DNA from: Gnetum montanum
Taxonomy: Eukaryota; Streptophyta; Gnetopsida; Gnetales; Gnetaceae
DNA length: 64,000 nucleotides
Direction of reading: 5' to 3'
Assembly: GCA_015680685.1 (NCBI GenBank)
Contig: MNCI01002923.1
Location: 1,242,458 to 1,306,457 of the forward strand
Part shown: positions 11,828-22,442 of the stretch, piece by piece
How positions within the stretch are numbered: position 1 is the first letter of the stretch
How the letters are laid out: each line of letters starts with the position of its first letter
Translations under genes and position numbers: made by a program
The notes under the pieces: model-generated
The model's input: only the letters and a program-made list of their open reading frames with translations
Databases searched by the model: none
Told to the model about the DNA's origin: nothing

Positions 11828-14800
11828 CTACAATTTGACACAAAACACATGTTAGCATCACCACCGAAATCATGCATAAGAATAATACAACTGTAACATG
11901 GCTTATCTGTGAGGGTCCTATGTCGGCTGCAAAAGGAATCTATTCCAGGATTACTAATAGGCATTGCATGAACTCGTCCTTGGTGAGCTCGACCCAAACG
12001 CCATCTCCTAGATTAGTTCTAGCCTTTACCTTCCCTTTTTCTATAGGAGTCCACTAGGGTGGTTTAGGAAAGAAGGAAGGAACAATAGTCTCCCCACTAG
12101 GGAGGGTTATCTCTCTCTCAGGGGAGGCACTTACTATCACTTGCTCCTAGACTTTTCATAAGCTCCAGAAGCATCGATGACGTCAAGGAACAGTCGTAGG
12201 GACCACACTTCAACCGTGGAATCTCGGTAATGTTAGTGGTAGGTAACACTTTCTTACTTATACATGTGCTTATGGTCTTTCTGTGCCTACCCCCATTCTT
12301 GGACCCTCATGCTAAAATCCTTCTGATCCTGGTTCTTCTGGGCTAGGAGATCCATTTGCATCCATTGCTTAATGAGCTCACGGCTGGCTTGGACATTGTT
12401 TTTGACGACCATCCAATAACAGATGTAGTCGATCACATTTGTCCGCCAATTCTCATCATTGGTCTCTCAAGCTTGCAAAAATACATTTCTGGACTCAAGG
12501 TCCTCAACCCTAACGGTTAAGGCCACATTCTCCTTTTTTGTTTTCTGCAACCTCTTCCAAAGATCTTCATTGACGTTTTGACACTCCCATAGAGAACGGA
12601 CCGGACATAATGCACATTTACGCATCTCATCGTAAAGGTCGTGTGGCACTTCGGTCACCTCTGGTGAGGGTTCAGGGGTAGTGTCCAAGTCAACGGGCTC
12701 TTTGGGATCCCATTTGAGGCAAGATCCTGTAACATGAAAAATAATAGTTAGATGCAACAGAATAACGTAATGTTGTAATTTCAATGATTCCTACGTACCA
12801 ACAGTAGCGTACCAATCTTAGGATCAATTTGCTCTAGGTGATCGATCATATCGTTCACAATGCCCTCCATAAAAGTGAATTTGTCATGAACCTCACCCCA
12901 ATCCTGAGTTGGGGCTATTGACAAAGGTACACCACTGTTATCAAAAGTTCCTACTATGCACACAAAATGAGTTAAATATAGCATAGTAGACACAAAGTCA
13001 ATTGAGATGCTACAATAACATAAAAATCTAATTTAGCAAACCCCTAAGGGTAATAGCGGGAAGATTGTCGTCCGAGGAAAGGTCAAACTCACCAGCGATG
13101 AACCACTTCTCCTTTTCTGACTTATCCAAAAGAACCTCAACGTCCTCTACACCTGTATCCCCTTTGGGCACAGGAACCTATGCTACCTACTCTATTGACA
13201 GGGGCCTACTCTTCCAAAATTGGGGCCCCTTCCTTATGCCACAAAATCACGGCCCCTATTTCAGGGGTTAATTCCTCTACACCTTTACCTTTTCTTGTCA
13301 AACACATCACAGTTAACAAAAAAACACAAGGAAAAACAAAAGAAAAAAACTTTACTTAATTTTCACAAGTGCTACGTGACACAAAAATGTCTATACATAG
13401 CGTAATATGCATAAACTAATCACACATTCCTCTACTTACCAGCCAGAGGATCGTTCCTATGAAACTTAATTCGTAGTTTCCTTCCCTCCTCACCAGTCGA
13501 GCTAGAAGACTCCAAAGCTAGATGATGCTTTTTCCACTGAACTAATGAAGTTACTATTTCCACCACCAGGCATTTCCCCCTCGACGCACTGCCAATGTAA
13601 GAAGGGGGCACCCCACCCATGCTGTCTTGACCTCGCACGAGAGGTGCCACCCGATCCTTAGTCGTTAGTAAATATGACTCCCCGATACCTTCAGGGGGAT
13701 CCTAGGATTGGATGGTGTGGAAGACCTGGGAAATCCAGGGTTTGGAAATCTAGTTACAATCTTGCTGTACCTAGACTCCATCCCTACAAACCACCAGGAA
13801 TTCGGAAAAATGTCAAAGGCAAGCTATGAAAAAGGCAAAATGCATGTTGAAACGAGACTCAAGCTTCTTGTGAAGCTTGACCATTTCAGCCTGTAGGCCT
13901 TCAGCAAGGTAACTGACCCAATTATACCGTGTCCCCTCCTCCATAACCTCCTGCATGATCCAAGCCTACTCTATGCCAAGGATTCTTCCTTGGGAGAGTA
14001 GCCTGGGAAAAGTGCGAGCTCGAAAGAGTGGATAAATGGTATTAGCCACCTTTAGCTTGATTTTATCAGTGAGGATGCCTTTTGATTCTTTTTTAAACCC
14101 TAGCCACTCCTCTATGTCCTTTTGATGCTTAGAACCTCTCTTTGACCTTTCTTCCATTGGAAGACCATCAGAAGGAATGCCAAAAAATTCAGCGAATAGT
14201 CAAGCATTAATATCAAAATTCACACGCACGTTATGCACACGCATGTGAAGACGCTCGGCTTCTTCACTAAAAGAGTCAACTAGGGTTAACATTTCAGATA
14301 CTGTGACATCGAGGGTCATAGCTAGAAATAGGTCCATCAATCCAGCTTCCTGAAGGTTATTAGTTATGGCAGCTGGAGCAGCTCCATGGTAGAGCCAGTG
14401 TTGCACTTCTTTTATGTCACCATAACAGAAAAAGAGACTACTCGCCTCATGCCTAGAAGCCATCACCGTGACCTCTCGTGATTCCCTAACTATGAACATA
14501 AAAAAATAGGTTAAACAATACAACAAAATAATAAAATCTTACACATTATTCTCACTTCGTAGGGTCACACAGTTGATCACCGTAGCGTAACTTACCGTGT
14601 CCAAAGGACAAGGGAAATAGTGGGATGTTCTCTTGCATGTCGTCGATGGTGATGGGACGATCCAAAGTCCACTCCTTATCTACCCATCCAACGTCTCTAC
14701 ATTTGGTAAAGAATTTAATGAACTAGATAGGGTAGTATTGGATTTCAAATCCCAGCTATCCCAGGACACTAGCACACACATTACTGATGGAAGTGAACTC

Positions 14801-16081
14801 CTTTATGGTTGTTTCAGCCATAGATAACATATCTGTATCACCTTAGAGACCATCCTCATTGATGAAAAACCTACATCACAGAATGTAGACAATTTTTTAT
14901 ACCTAACGCAAAATCAACCAACAGTCAACATATCATAACACCTTGAAAACACTTACCTGTCAGGGTAGTACACGAGGCCAAGTGGATTCTAAAAATAGGT
15001 CATGAGATGATGAGCTATGAACAGCGTATTGTAGGCGTGATAAAAATTGAACCTGGACATCTTCCAGATCTAAGATAAGCACCTCAAATCCTTGGCACTC
15101 TATTCACGATCCCTCCCACCTACAACCTCATTTGACCCGTCCACCAAGAATGTTAAAATACTCTGTGATGATCCGACTAGCAGCATTTCCAGGATAATGC
15201 CAGCCATTTCAGTTGGCAAATGTGACCAAATAATCATGCTAAAGTTATGCAAAAAAAAATTCTAGAGACTCCCATGCACCTTTCTAGAGCCAAACCGCCT
15301 CCTCCCCTACATGAGCATGAGGAGGAGGAACATTGGTCGCAGGGACATGTAAATAGCATAGAATGCCCACGATGTCCAGGACAATCAGGATAGGCTTTAG
15401 CATAATCCTTTACAATAAAATGCACTACCATTAGAAAAATAACTTAGACATACTAACAACATCATAACAAAACAAGTAAAAAAGGCTCACAAGAATACAT
15501 TACATAGCACTAAGGTTTCCGCTACCTTGACTCCCAGAAAAATCACAGGTTACGTTAAAATGCATTACCAAAACTGCCCAAACCCTTGCGATGGTGCAAG
15601 GTCTGTCTTTGGCAACGGTGATAAAGGTAACACCACATACTGCCCTAGCGTAACATGCAACCATCACGGGCAAGGCAATGAAACCCCATTTTCACAGTGC
15701 AACAGTACAATAGCTAGACTCTTAACTAGTTATGTATTGTGTTTATATAATACTACCCAAGATTACCTAAACCCTTGCGATGATGTAAAGTCTGTCTTTG
15801 ACAATGGTGATAGGGATAATGTTACAAACTCAATAGTGTAACTAGCACAGGTAGGTATCAATACAAAACACAATGCACATCTTTGGAACAAATAAAATTA
15901 CGATGTCGTGACAACGAAAACAAAAAAAAACAATTATGTGAGGAAGGTGAACAATGACTTACTGGGCAAGTGGAGTACCTTCTCGAGTTTCGACTCATGC
16001 CTTCAAAATTCGTCCCATGCTTTCTTGTACTTCATCAATCCTTGCCAAATTGGCATGTTTGCCTTTGGTCTTCGGTGTCAT
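11573..16081 (-). pseudogene. Multi-exon gene on the antisense strand of Tat-1, function unknown
   Basis: Read on the - strand, a TATA-like CTATAAACT lies about 90 bp before ATG 16081. The first exon begins MTPKTKGKHANLA and ends near a CCA|GTAAGT donor. Downstream exons contain PPPHAHVGEEAVW (about 15310-15280), FFINEDGL (about 14870), a segment with GLMDLFLAMTL (14350-14310), a block with DIEEWLGFKKE, DKFTFMEGIVNDMIDHLEQI (about 12880-12820) and a Leu/Glu-rich coiled coil (12660-12470). It ends in the acidic exon 11827-11573. Tat-2 carries the same gene in the same relative orientation (39838-44591, + strand), which argues for a real element-borne gene. Stops interrupt it here. The protein resembles no family I can name. 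Confidence 0.65.
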
Positions 16082-16167
16082 GGTTATGCTTAAACAACCT
16101 TTACAAAATCGTCTACTTATGCCTTCCTTCTGCTTTCCTTCTACTTTACCCTAATTCAAATTTGCGA

Positions 16168-16177
16168 AGTTTATAGT
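16168..16177 (-). promoter_or_regulatory. TATA-like box of the Tat-1 antisense gene
   Basis: On the - strand this reads ACTATAAACT, 87 bp before the conserved ATG at 16081. The Tat-2 gene has CTATAAATAGGGG 135 bp before its ATG, so a promoter at this place is likely shared, though the Tat-1 box is degraded. Confidence 0.4.
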
Positions 16178-16689
16178 CTGCTTTGAGGATGAATCATCTA
16201 CTTATAAATGTGATGGTCGAAACTAGCTATTTTCATGTCCGATCAATGTGGAACTTTTCTGAAACGCAGGTATGTCAGTGCAACATGAAGCGTGAAGATT
16301 GCACCATTGATCTCATAGATATTGCATTGATGATGGTCCGAAAAGACCCTAAACTAATGCGTAGCTTATTGTCTCGTAATCCGATCACATTTTCTATGGT
16401 CTACACAAAATCCTAGATTAGCTGTTTTGTCACACTAGACATGCCATGTTATACCTTTCATCATAGTTCGTAGAAATCGTACGCTAATATCTAGGAAACC
16501 TGGCTTGTTTTTTTTTTTACAAACTATGTATATTGTAACAGTCTGCTAAGACCTTAAATTGGTACCCTCTTTAACACACACCTCTAAAAACCTTCTATCG
16601 TTTCACCAAATTGACAAAAACAATGTAACAACTTCCATTCTTGGCGATTTTGCAGGTCAGTTAGCAAATAAACGAAGCTTTACTTGCAC

Positions 16690-18615
16690 CCCTAACCCTA
16701 ATAGGTCCGTACGGGAAAACTTTTAGATAGCCTAATCTTGCCATGATAGGAACCGATGCCTCCTCCTGTGACATAACCATAGCAGCCTCGGAAGTATCCC
16801 CAGACTGGCAAGAACATTTGGCCCAAACCCTAAACCTGGAGGCTAGTGATGTGACCAAGGATCCCCTCACTGAGATCTCTATGATTACACACAAAGCATA
16901 AAGAAAAACTTTGAAGGTCAGTTCTCTCCTTGACCAATGAATGCAGAATGACATGTCTCGAGCTTTCCAAGATAACGTTGCGGTGTTCGCATGGTCATAT
17001 GAAGACATGTCAGGTTTAGACCTACGACTAATATAGCACAACATTGTGTTAGACCTGAGTATCAAAGCGGTTAGACAAAAAGCATGGAAGATTAAGCCTG
17101 AAATCGCGTTGGCAATGCGTGATGAAATCACTAAGCTATATCAAACTGGTTTCATCCACGCAGTTGATTATTTGGATTAGGTGTCGAACATTTTTGTTGT
17201 CTCTAAGAAAATGGGAGGAATACGCATCTCTATAGACTTCCGTGATCTAAACAAGGAAACAATTAAAGACAATTTCCCATTACCATGTATTGACCAACTT
17301 ATCGATACGATAGCCGACCACGCGTTACTATCCTTCATGGATGGGTTTTTGAAGTATAATCAAATTCTTATCAACCCAAAACATGAACTAACTACAACTT
17401 TCATGACCCCCTAGGGAACTTACTATTATACCATGATGCCCTTCGGGCTAAAAAACACTGGAGCAACTTATCAACGTGTCATGACGTATATCTTTAGCAA
17501 TTACCTCTTGAAGCAATTGAATAACTATGTAAATGACATAGTTGTTAAATCTAAAAAGTCGAAAAATCACCCAGAGGACCTAGAATTAATCCTTAAATGA
17601 TGTCTCAGGCACGACCTATGGCTCAACCCAAAAAAATTTGTATTTGGAGTCAAGACTAGATGCATGTTGGGGTTTGTGGTATCGAAGGCTGGCATACGAG
17701 TCGACCCCGACAAGGTTAAGGCCATCATTAACCTAGCACCACCTACAAACCTCAAGGAACTACGTGGGTTGTAAGGTAGGTTACAGTTTATCAGGAGGTT
17801 CATCTCGAAGTTAATAGACAAATTACATCCTATGCAACATTTGCTCAAGAAGGGAGTTAACTTTGAATGGACCAAGGACTGCTAGTGTGCATTTGACAAC
17901 CTGAAGAAAGCACTGCTACACTTGCCAACGATTTTCCCACCACAAAGGGATTAGCCTTTCTACATCTACCTGGCAAGTTCAAATGTGTCCATAGCTGCGT
18001 TGTTATGTCAAAAGTGGGATGGCAGGTTAGAAATCCCTATTTATTACCTAAGTCATGCTCTATTTGCATACGAAATGAGGTACAATGAAGTAGAGCGTAA
18101 CTGTTTGACATTAGTGTTTGCACTCAAAAAATATAAGCCCTATCTTTTCTGCAGCCAAGTTAACATAATTTGCAAGAACAACATTCTACAAGCCATTACC
18201 AACAACTTATACAAGAGTAGTAGGATAGCCCTCTGGAAATCCATCACAGTAGAATTTGACTTGCTCTATATTGGCCAATCCTCTACGAAAGGTCAAGCGA
18301 TAGCCAATCAACTTGTAACATCACCTATTAATGATCAAGCCATGATAGAGCCTGAGTTTCCTGACGAACATGTACATAGTTTAAGCCCAGTATCAACAGG
18401 CCTCGAAGTGACATTATACTTCAATAGAGCTTCGACTACCAAAGGCGGTAGTGCCGTTGCCATCATTACACTTTCCCCTAAAGATGTTGTCCATTGGCTT
18501 ATCGCCTGGTGTTTCCTTATATGAACAATATGGCAAAATACAAGGGGCTCCTAAGGGGACTATTAGCAGCCAGAGAACTAAACATCCAACACCTGGTAAT
18601 CCATGAACTAGCGTA
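16690..18615 (+). pseudogene. Tat-1 pol remnant: RT, RNase H and part of a second RNase H
   Basis: In one frame with several stops the order is: the pre-RT motif FAWSYEDMSGLD (about 16990), RT (SKKMGGIRISIDFRDLNKET near 17205; MPFGLKN near 17440), the catalytic box as YVND instead of YVDD (about 17530), the connection segment (LRGL, stop, GRLQFIRRF near 17765), RNase H with YLSHALFAYEMRYNEVERN (about 18045), and a second, archaeal-type RNase H (LYFNRASTTKG near 18415), whose first catalytic Asp appears as Asn. It stops after LLAARELNIQHLVIHE near 18610; integrase is absent. RT would copy the element RNA. The enzyme here is dead by stops and by both catalytic changes. Confidence 0.88.
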
Positions 18616-19017
18616 ACACAACTCACCTCATGGAATGCATCTTCAAAAAAAAGTAGGCAAAACTAGGCAAAATGGATGAAACACAACTCATCCAGGCCAT
18701 ACGGGTGTAACACAACTCGTCTAGGCAAGCCCCACATGTACAGTACAGCAGTAGCGTAATCTCTCACGAAAACACCCACGAGAAGTTGTCTAATAACATG
18801 TTTACGAAGTATCCAACTCACGCTTGAGTCTTTCCTGAACCTCCCTCCCTCGCAACTGTAAAATCTCTCTTCTGCTCCTTACACTCCCAACCTTCACACA
18901 TCCAAGTTTAACAAAGCAACATCTGAGCAGCAACTAACGAACGGTGTTGGCGTCTTTGCCTCTCTGGTTTTTTGTATTCTTTGTCGACGTCTCTTAGGCA
19001 AGCCCTCAAAACATCGA
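18616..19017 (+). other. Tat-1 3' non-coding segment next to the integrase deletion
   Basis: Recognisable RNase H ends near 18615. About 400 bp of non-coding sequence then leads to the polypurine tract. It holds imperfect repeats of ACACAACTC(A/G)(C/T)C near 18617, 18680 and 18712. In Tat-2 about 3 kb (rest of RNase H, integrase, 3' region) lies in the equivalent interval. Confidence 0.6.
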
Positions 19018-19031
19018 CAAAGAGGGACCAT
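19018..19031 (+). other. Polypurine tract of Tat-1
   Basis: CAAAGAGGGACCAT directly precedes the 3' LTR. Tat-2 has CAAAGAGGGGCTAG at the same place (- strand, 33853-33840), both after TCGA. This tract primes plus-strand DNA synthesis. Confidence 0.7.
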
Positions 19032-20282
19032 TGAAACCCTATGAAATTTTGAGACCTTAATGATTTAGAAAGGTCTCGAAGTTTGGACAAAGATTTCTAG
19101 AAGTGGCACATTTCAACAAGTTTTCTTTTTTGGCTAAGGACCTACTACGCAGCTCAACATAGCAAACATCAGGAGGACTGAACAAAAACAAGGAATGTGC
19201 AGCAACAACACTTCAACTTTGCAAGCTAGCCATGATTGAGAATCTTAACTTTTGTCATACTACACCATGTTACGCTACGCAGTGTAATGTAGTGTAACGA
19301 AAGTAGTGCAGTTGAATTATCCGCAACAACAAAGGTTGCAAAGTTCAGACAGTGGCAGTCATTACACCACGATACGCTTCCCAACGTATCGTAGCATAGT
19401 CGTGGGATAGTTTATTCAGTGCAAGAGACATGGTCAAATAAATTGTCTCCTTGAAGGGTGATTATGCTATACTATGCTTTAGAGCATAACATAGTGTAGC
19501 ATTACAAACTTCAATTACAGCACATTAGGTCACCAATATTTTGTGGGCCTAGGACACGCATCATCTAAATCGTGTTCTTCTCCTAACCCTAATCTTATAA
19601 ATACCCCAGTAGACAATGTTCAAGGGGTTGGCAATTATTAGCAAATTTTTGAAAATATCTCTTGGCAAAGACTGGTGAGATGACGAGAAAGAGTTGGCAA
19701 TAGAAGAGCATTGATGGTGATCTACAAGAGCTTTTGACCAAAGATTTCAAGTTAGTAGACACTTTGCTTCAAGTCTAACTCCCTTGCTCCCAGATTGGCT
19801 AGAACAAGGTAGATTGGCCTTTGCTTGTTTTGTCTCTGATTAACTTCTTGTTTATAGCGAACACTTTGTCCAAACCAAAGTTCTCTTGTAAATCCAGTTG
19901 TATTCATCATATTTATATATAAGGGAGATCCCAAATCTCGGGATCGTGCATGTTCCAATTTCAATTCGTTGCATCTTATTTACATTGAGTTTTGCGATCA
20001 TTTTGCATAATTTACACTGCCTTCATTACCTTCAAGATCCGATCTCAGAGCAAATCTCATTTTCTTGTAAATCAATAATATGTTTTCATATTAAGTCATC
20101 ACCTCATTATACGATCGTTGACAAATTTACTGATTGAGTAAGTCCCTGTCTGATCGACAAGATCGTTCAGGGCACCTCGGATTCGTTTTCTCCAGCATGG
20201 CCCTCACGTGGATCCGGGGTTAAAACTGTGTACACGTAAATTCCTTCAGTGTTTCCAGCAACTAACATTTTCCATCATTAAA
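19032..20282 (+). repeat. Tat-1 3' LTR
   Basis: It starts TGAAACCCTATG and ends CATTAAA (terminal CA changed to AA). It aligns with 5906-7144; one clear length difference is an extra CAACAAGTTTTCTTTTTTGG-like segment near 19114. TATAAATA is at 19596-19603. It is followed by the second ACTAC TSD at 20283-20287. Confidence 0.92.
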
Positions 20283-20287
20283 ACTAC

Positions 20288-21146
20288 CAATGACCATGGT
20301 CCTTGTTCCTTTTTTTCTAGGAAAGTTTGCTCATTGTTTACTTCATTCTTAAGGTACAAATTCCAACACAAGTCTGGCTAATTAACTACACTACCAAAGA
20401 ACATGATCCTTTCGAAACTTTTCCCATAGTACAATTCAACCCTCATGCATGTGCTCTTTAACTATAATCTAAATGGCATCATAGCAGGTCTCTTGGGTGG
20501 CTAAGGGTTCTCAAGTGGAGAGGAACACACTTCACCTTATTACTCATAAGATAACCATGGATCATCACACTTGAGGGTTAGGGCTTATGAGAGGGAAAAT
20601 GGAATTTTCTAAAGTCACCTAGTGATTATGGCTAACCATTCTCCAACTTCACATATCCTACATTCACATGATCATGATGATAACATGATAAGTTAGCATA
20701 AATCTCATTCTCCATAATCCAACATAACTAATAAACTAAAACCTTGAAATAGATTGGGAAGAATCATAGCATTATTGAAGTATATCCTATAAAGAATATT
20801 TTATGTAACAGTAATATGATATATCATATAAAGCATTATACTTGCATTATTTTCAAATGGTGTTATGATGACCCAATGCTTAGTAACTCAAATGATCATA
20901 ATAATTACTAAAACCATGTTGAAAAGCATAAATAGATCAAACCAAAACCAATATGCTAAAAAAAATGATGGTAGACATAACATGCATGACAAAATGATGG
21001 AAATACAAAGAAAATATGTAGATGCAACTATATACAAATGAAATGCATGGTAAAGGGGAAGAAAGCATGAAACTAGAGATCTACTAGGTGTCCACATGGG
21101 GCACTTGAGTAGAAATTATTTAGATGAAATGCATTAAATTTTCTAT
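20288..21146. other. Non-coding stretch, perhaps 3' part of host element H
   Basis: No domain was recognised. It lies just downstream, on the - strand, of the last piece of the host H integrase, so it may be that element's 3' region; no LTR could be delimited. Confidence 0.35.
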
Positions 21147-21528
21147 TTAATTTATTCCTTGCAAATCAAAAATTTTGCAAACATTGGGACCAATGACATC
21201 TATAACTTGGAATGGACTTGAGCACATAGAAGAAAACTTAGTTTGAGGGCTGGTTTGACCAGATTCTCTATCTCTCTTAAGGACCAAGTCACCTACCTGA
21301 AACACTTTGGTTTCATATTTTTTATCAAACCATTTTTTAACAATTTGTTGATGACTAAATAGATTTTCAATTGCTTTGATCCTTTTAAGCTCTAAATTCC
21401 AAATATCATATGTACATGATATTAAATGTTCGTCAGTTGGTAAATTTTCCAAAACAAAATGATATGTGGGGATTTGTAAATTTATTAGCAATATTGGTTA
21501 TTGTCCATACACTAAATCATATGGTGTA
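21147..21528 (-). pseudogene. Host H integrase C-terminal piece (third of three)
   Basis: On the - strand, after a TPYDLVYGQ-like motif and one stop, it has NLQIPTYHFVLENLPT and then WFDKKYETKVFQVGDLVLK, ending VIGPNVCKIFDLQG. This is the usual end of Ty3/gypsy integrase: the region after the catalytic core and the DNA-binding GDLVLK segment. It continues the piece at 30520-31125 in the same frame once B-2 and one TSD copy are left out. Confidence 0.8.
21524..21528 (+). repeat. Target-site duplication of B-2, left copy
   Basis: GTGTA here and at 30520-30524 flank the B-2 LTRs exactly. Confidence 0.9.
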
Positions 21529-22275
21529 TGATGAGTGGTGAGGTACCCCTACACTCAACCATACAAATATGAGTGTGTACATGTGATTTGGTCAAACTCC
21601 GCAAATGGACTAGTTGTGGCACCTAGACAATTATACGTTGATCGCAATTCGTTGTCTTTCCACCTAGACTAGTAGTAGCTTTGTCATGTATGGTTTAGTC
21701 CAAAGTGAGGCATATGATGTGGTCCTAATCTTACATTACTCTTGATAATAGAAATAATAATTTGATTAAACTAATAATGGAAGCAAAACCTAAATTAGCC
21801 TATGGAAATGGTATCTATCCTTAACCATCTATACATGTCTTGGACTTTGTGGGATTACTGCTGGGTGTGCCAAGTATTTGCACTTAAACGCTCGTGATTA
21901 AGGCGTACACATTCTGCTTAATGACAGGAAAAGTAAATAACAATAAATTAACTGTTAACTAAAGAAGACATTAAATAATTAAAACAATGAAATTAATCCA
22001 AGTGAATGCTGCAATGATGAAAGTAATCTTAATCTTTATTGCTGGTCATACACATGTCCAAGTACATCACACTGTGGGCATGCACTGAGAATAACTGAAA
22101 GCTAAACTACCAAAAGAAAAGAACTTTTAACTCTCTAATAATCCTCTCTTTGTTGTGCACCTGAGCGCTATATTTATAGGCTAATACAAGAATCATGATA
22201 TTATGTATACAATATCGTATCTAGGCTACAATATCACATACCCAATATCAGGGCCTGGCAAACTATGATTCATCA
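21529..22275 (-). repeat. B-2 3' LTR
   Basis: In element sense it runs from TGATGAAT (22275) to ACTCATCA (21529). Compared with the 5' LTR it lacks about 40 bp near 22070; the missing segment in the 5' LTR lies between two CATCACACT repeats. TATAAATA is at 22178-22171. Confidence 0.9.
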
Positions 22276-22442
22276 TACCCCCATGACTGAATAAAGACTC
22301 ATCCTCGAGTTAATACAATGAGAAATGAGTCTCTTACAAGACATTATGAAGGTATGGGATTATTGACTACTACTGACTCATCATGTCATAGTATGGAAAC
22401 ACAAAAATTGGACACAAAATAAAAAATACAAAATGTTGGAAC

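Larger units (their letters stand above)
5906..20282 (+). mobile_element. Tat-1: Ty3/gypsy LTR retrotransposon with an antisense gene, integrase deleted
   Basis: This 14.4-kb element has LTRs of 1239 and 1251 bp and a 5-bp TSD. Order on the + strand: LTR, primer-binding site, gag, zinc-finger region, protease, tandem GGCC repeats, a gene on the opposite strand (16081 down to 11573), RT, RNase H, the start of a second RNase H, polypurine tract, LTR. A second RNase H after the first is characteristic of the Tat lineage. Integrase, present in Tat-2, is missing here. Every gene has stops and the LTRs differ at many sites, mostly transitions, so the insertion is old and inactive. Confidence 0.9.

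Noticed and set aside
16661-17131. 156-codon open frame on the - strand
   Set aside because: It lies opposite the pre-RT and RT region of Tat-1 pol, has no domain, and is upstream of the conserved antisense-gene start.
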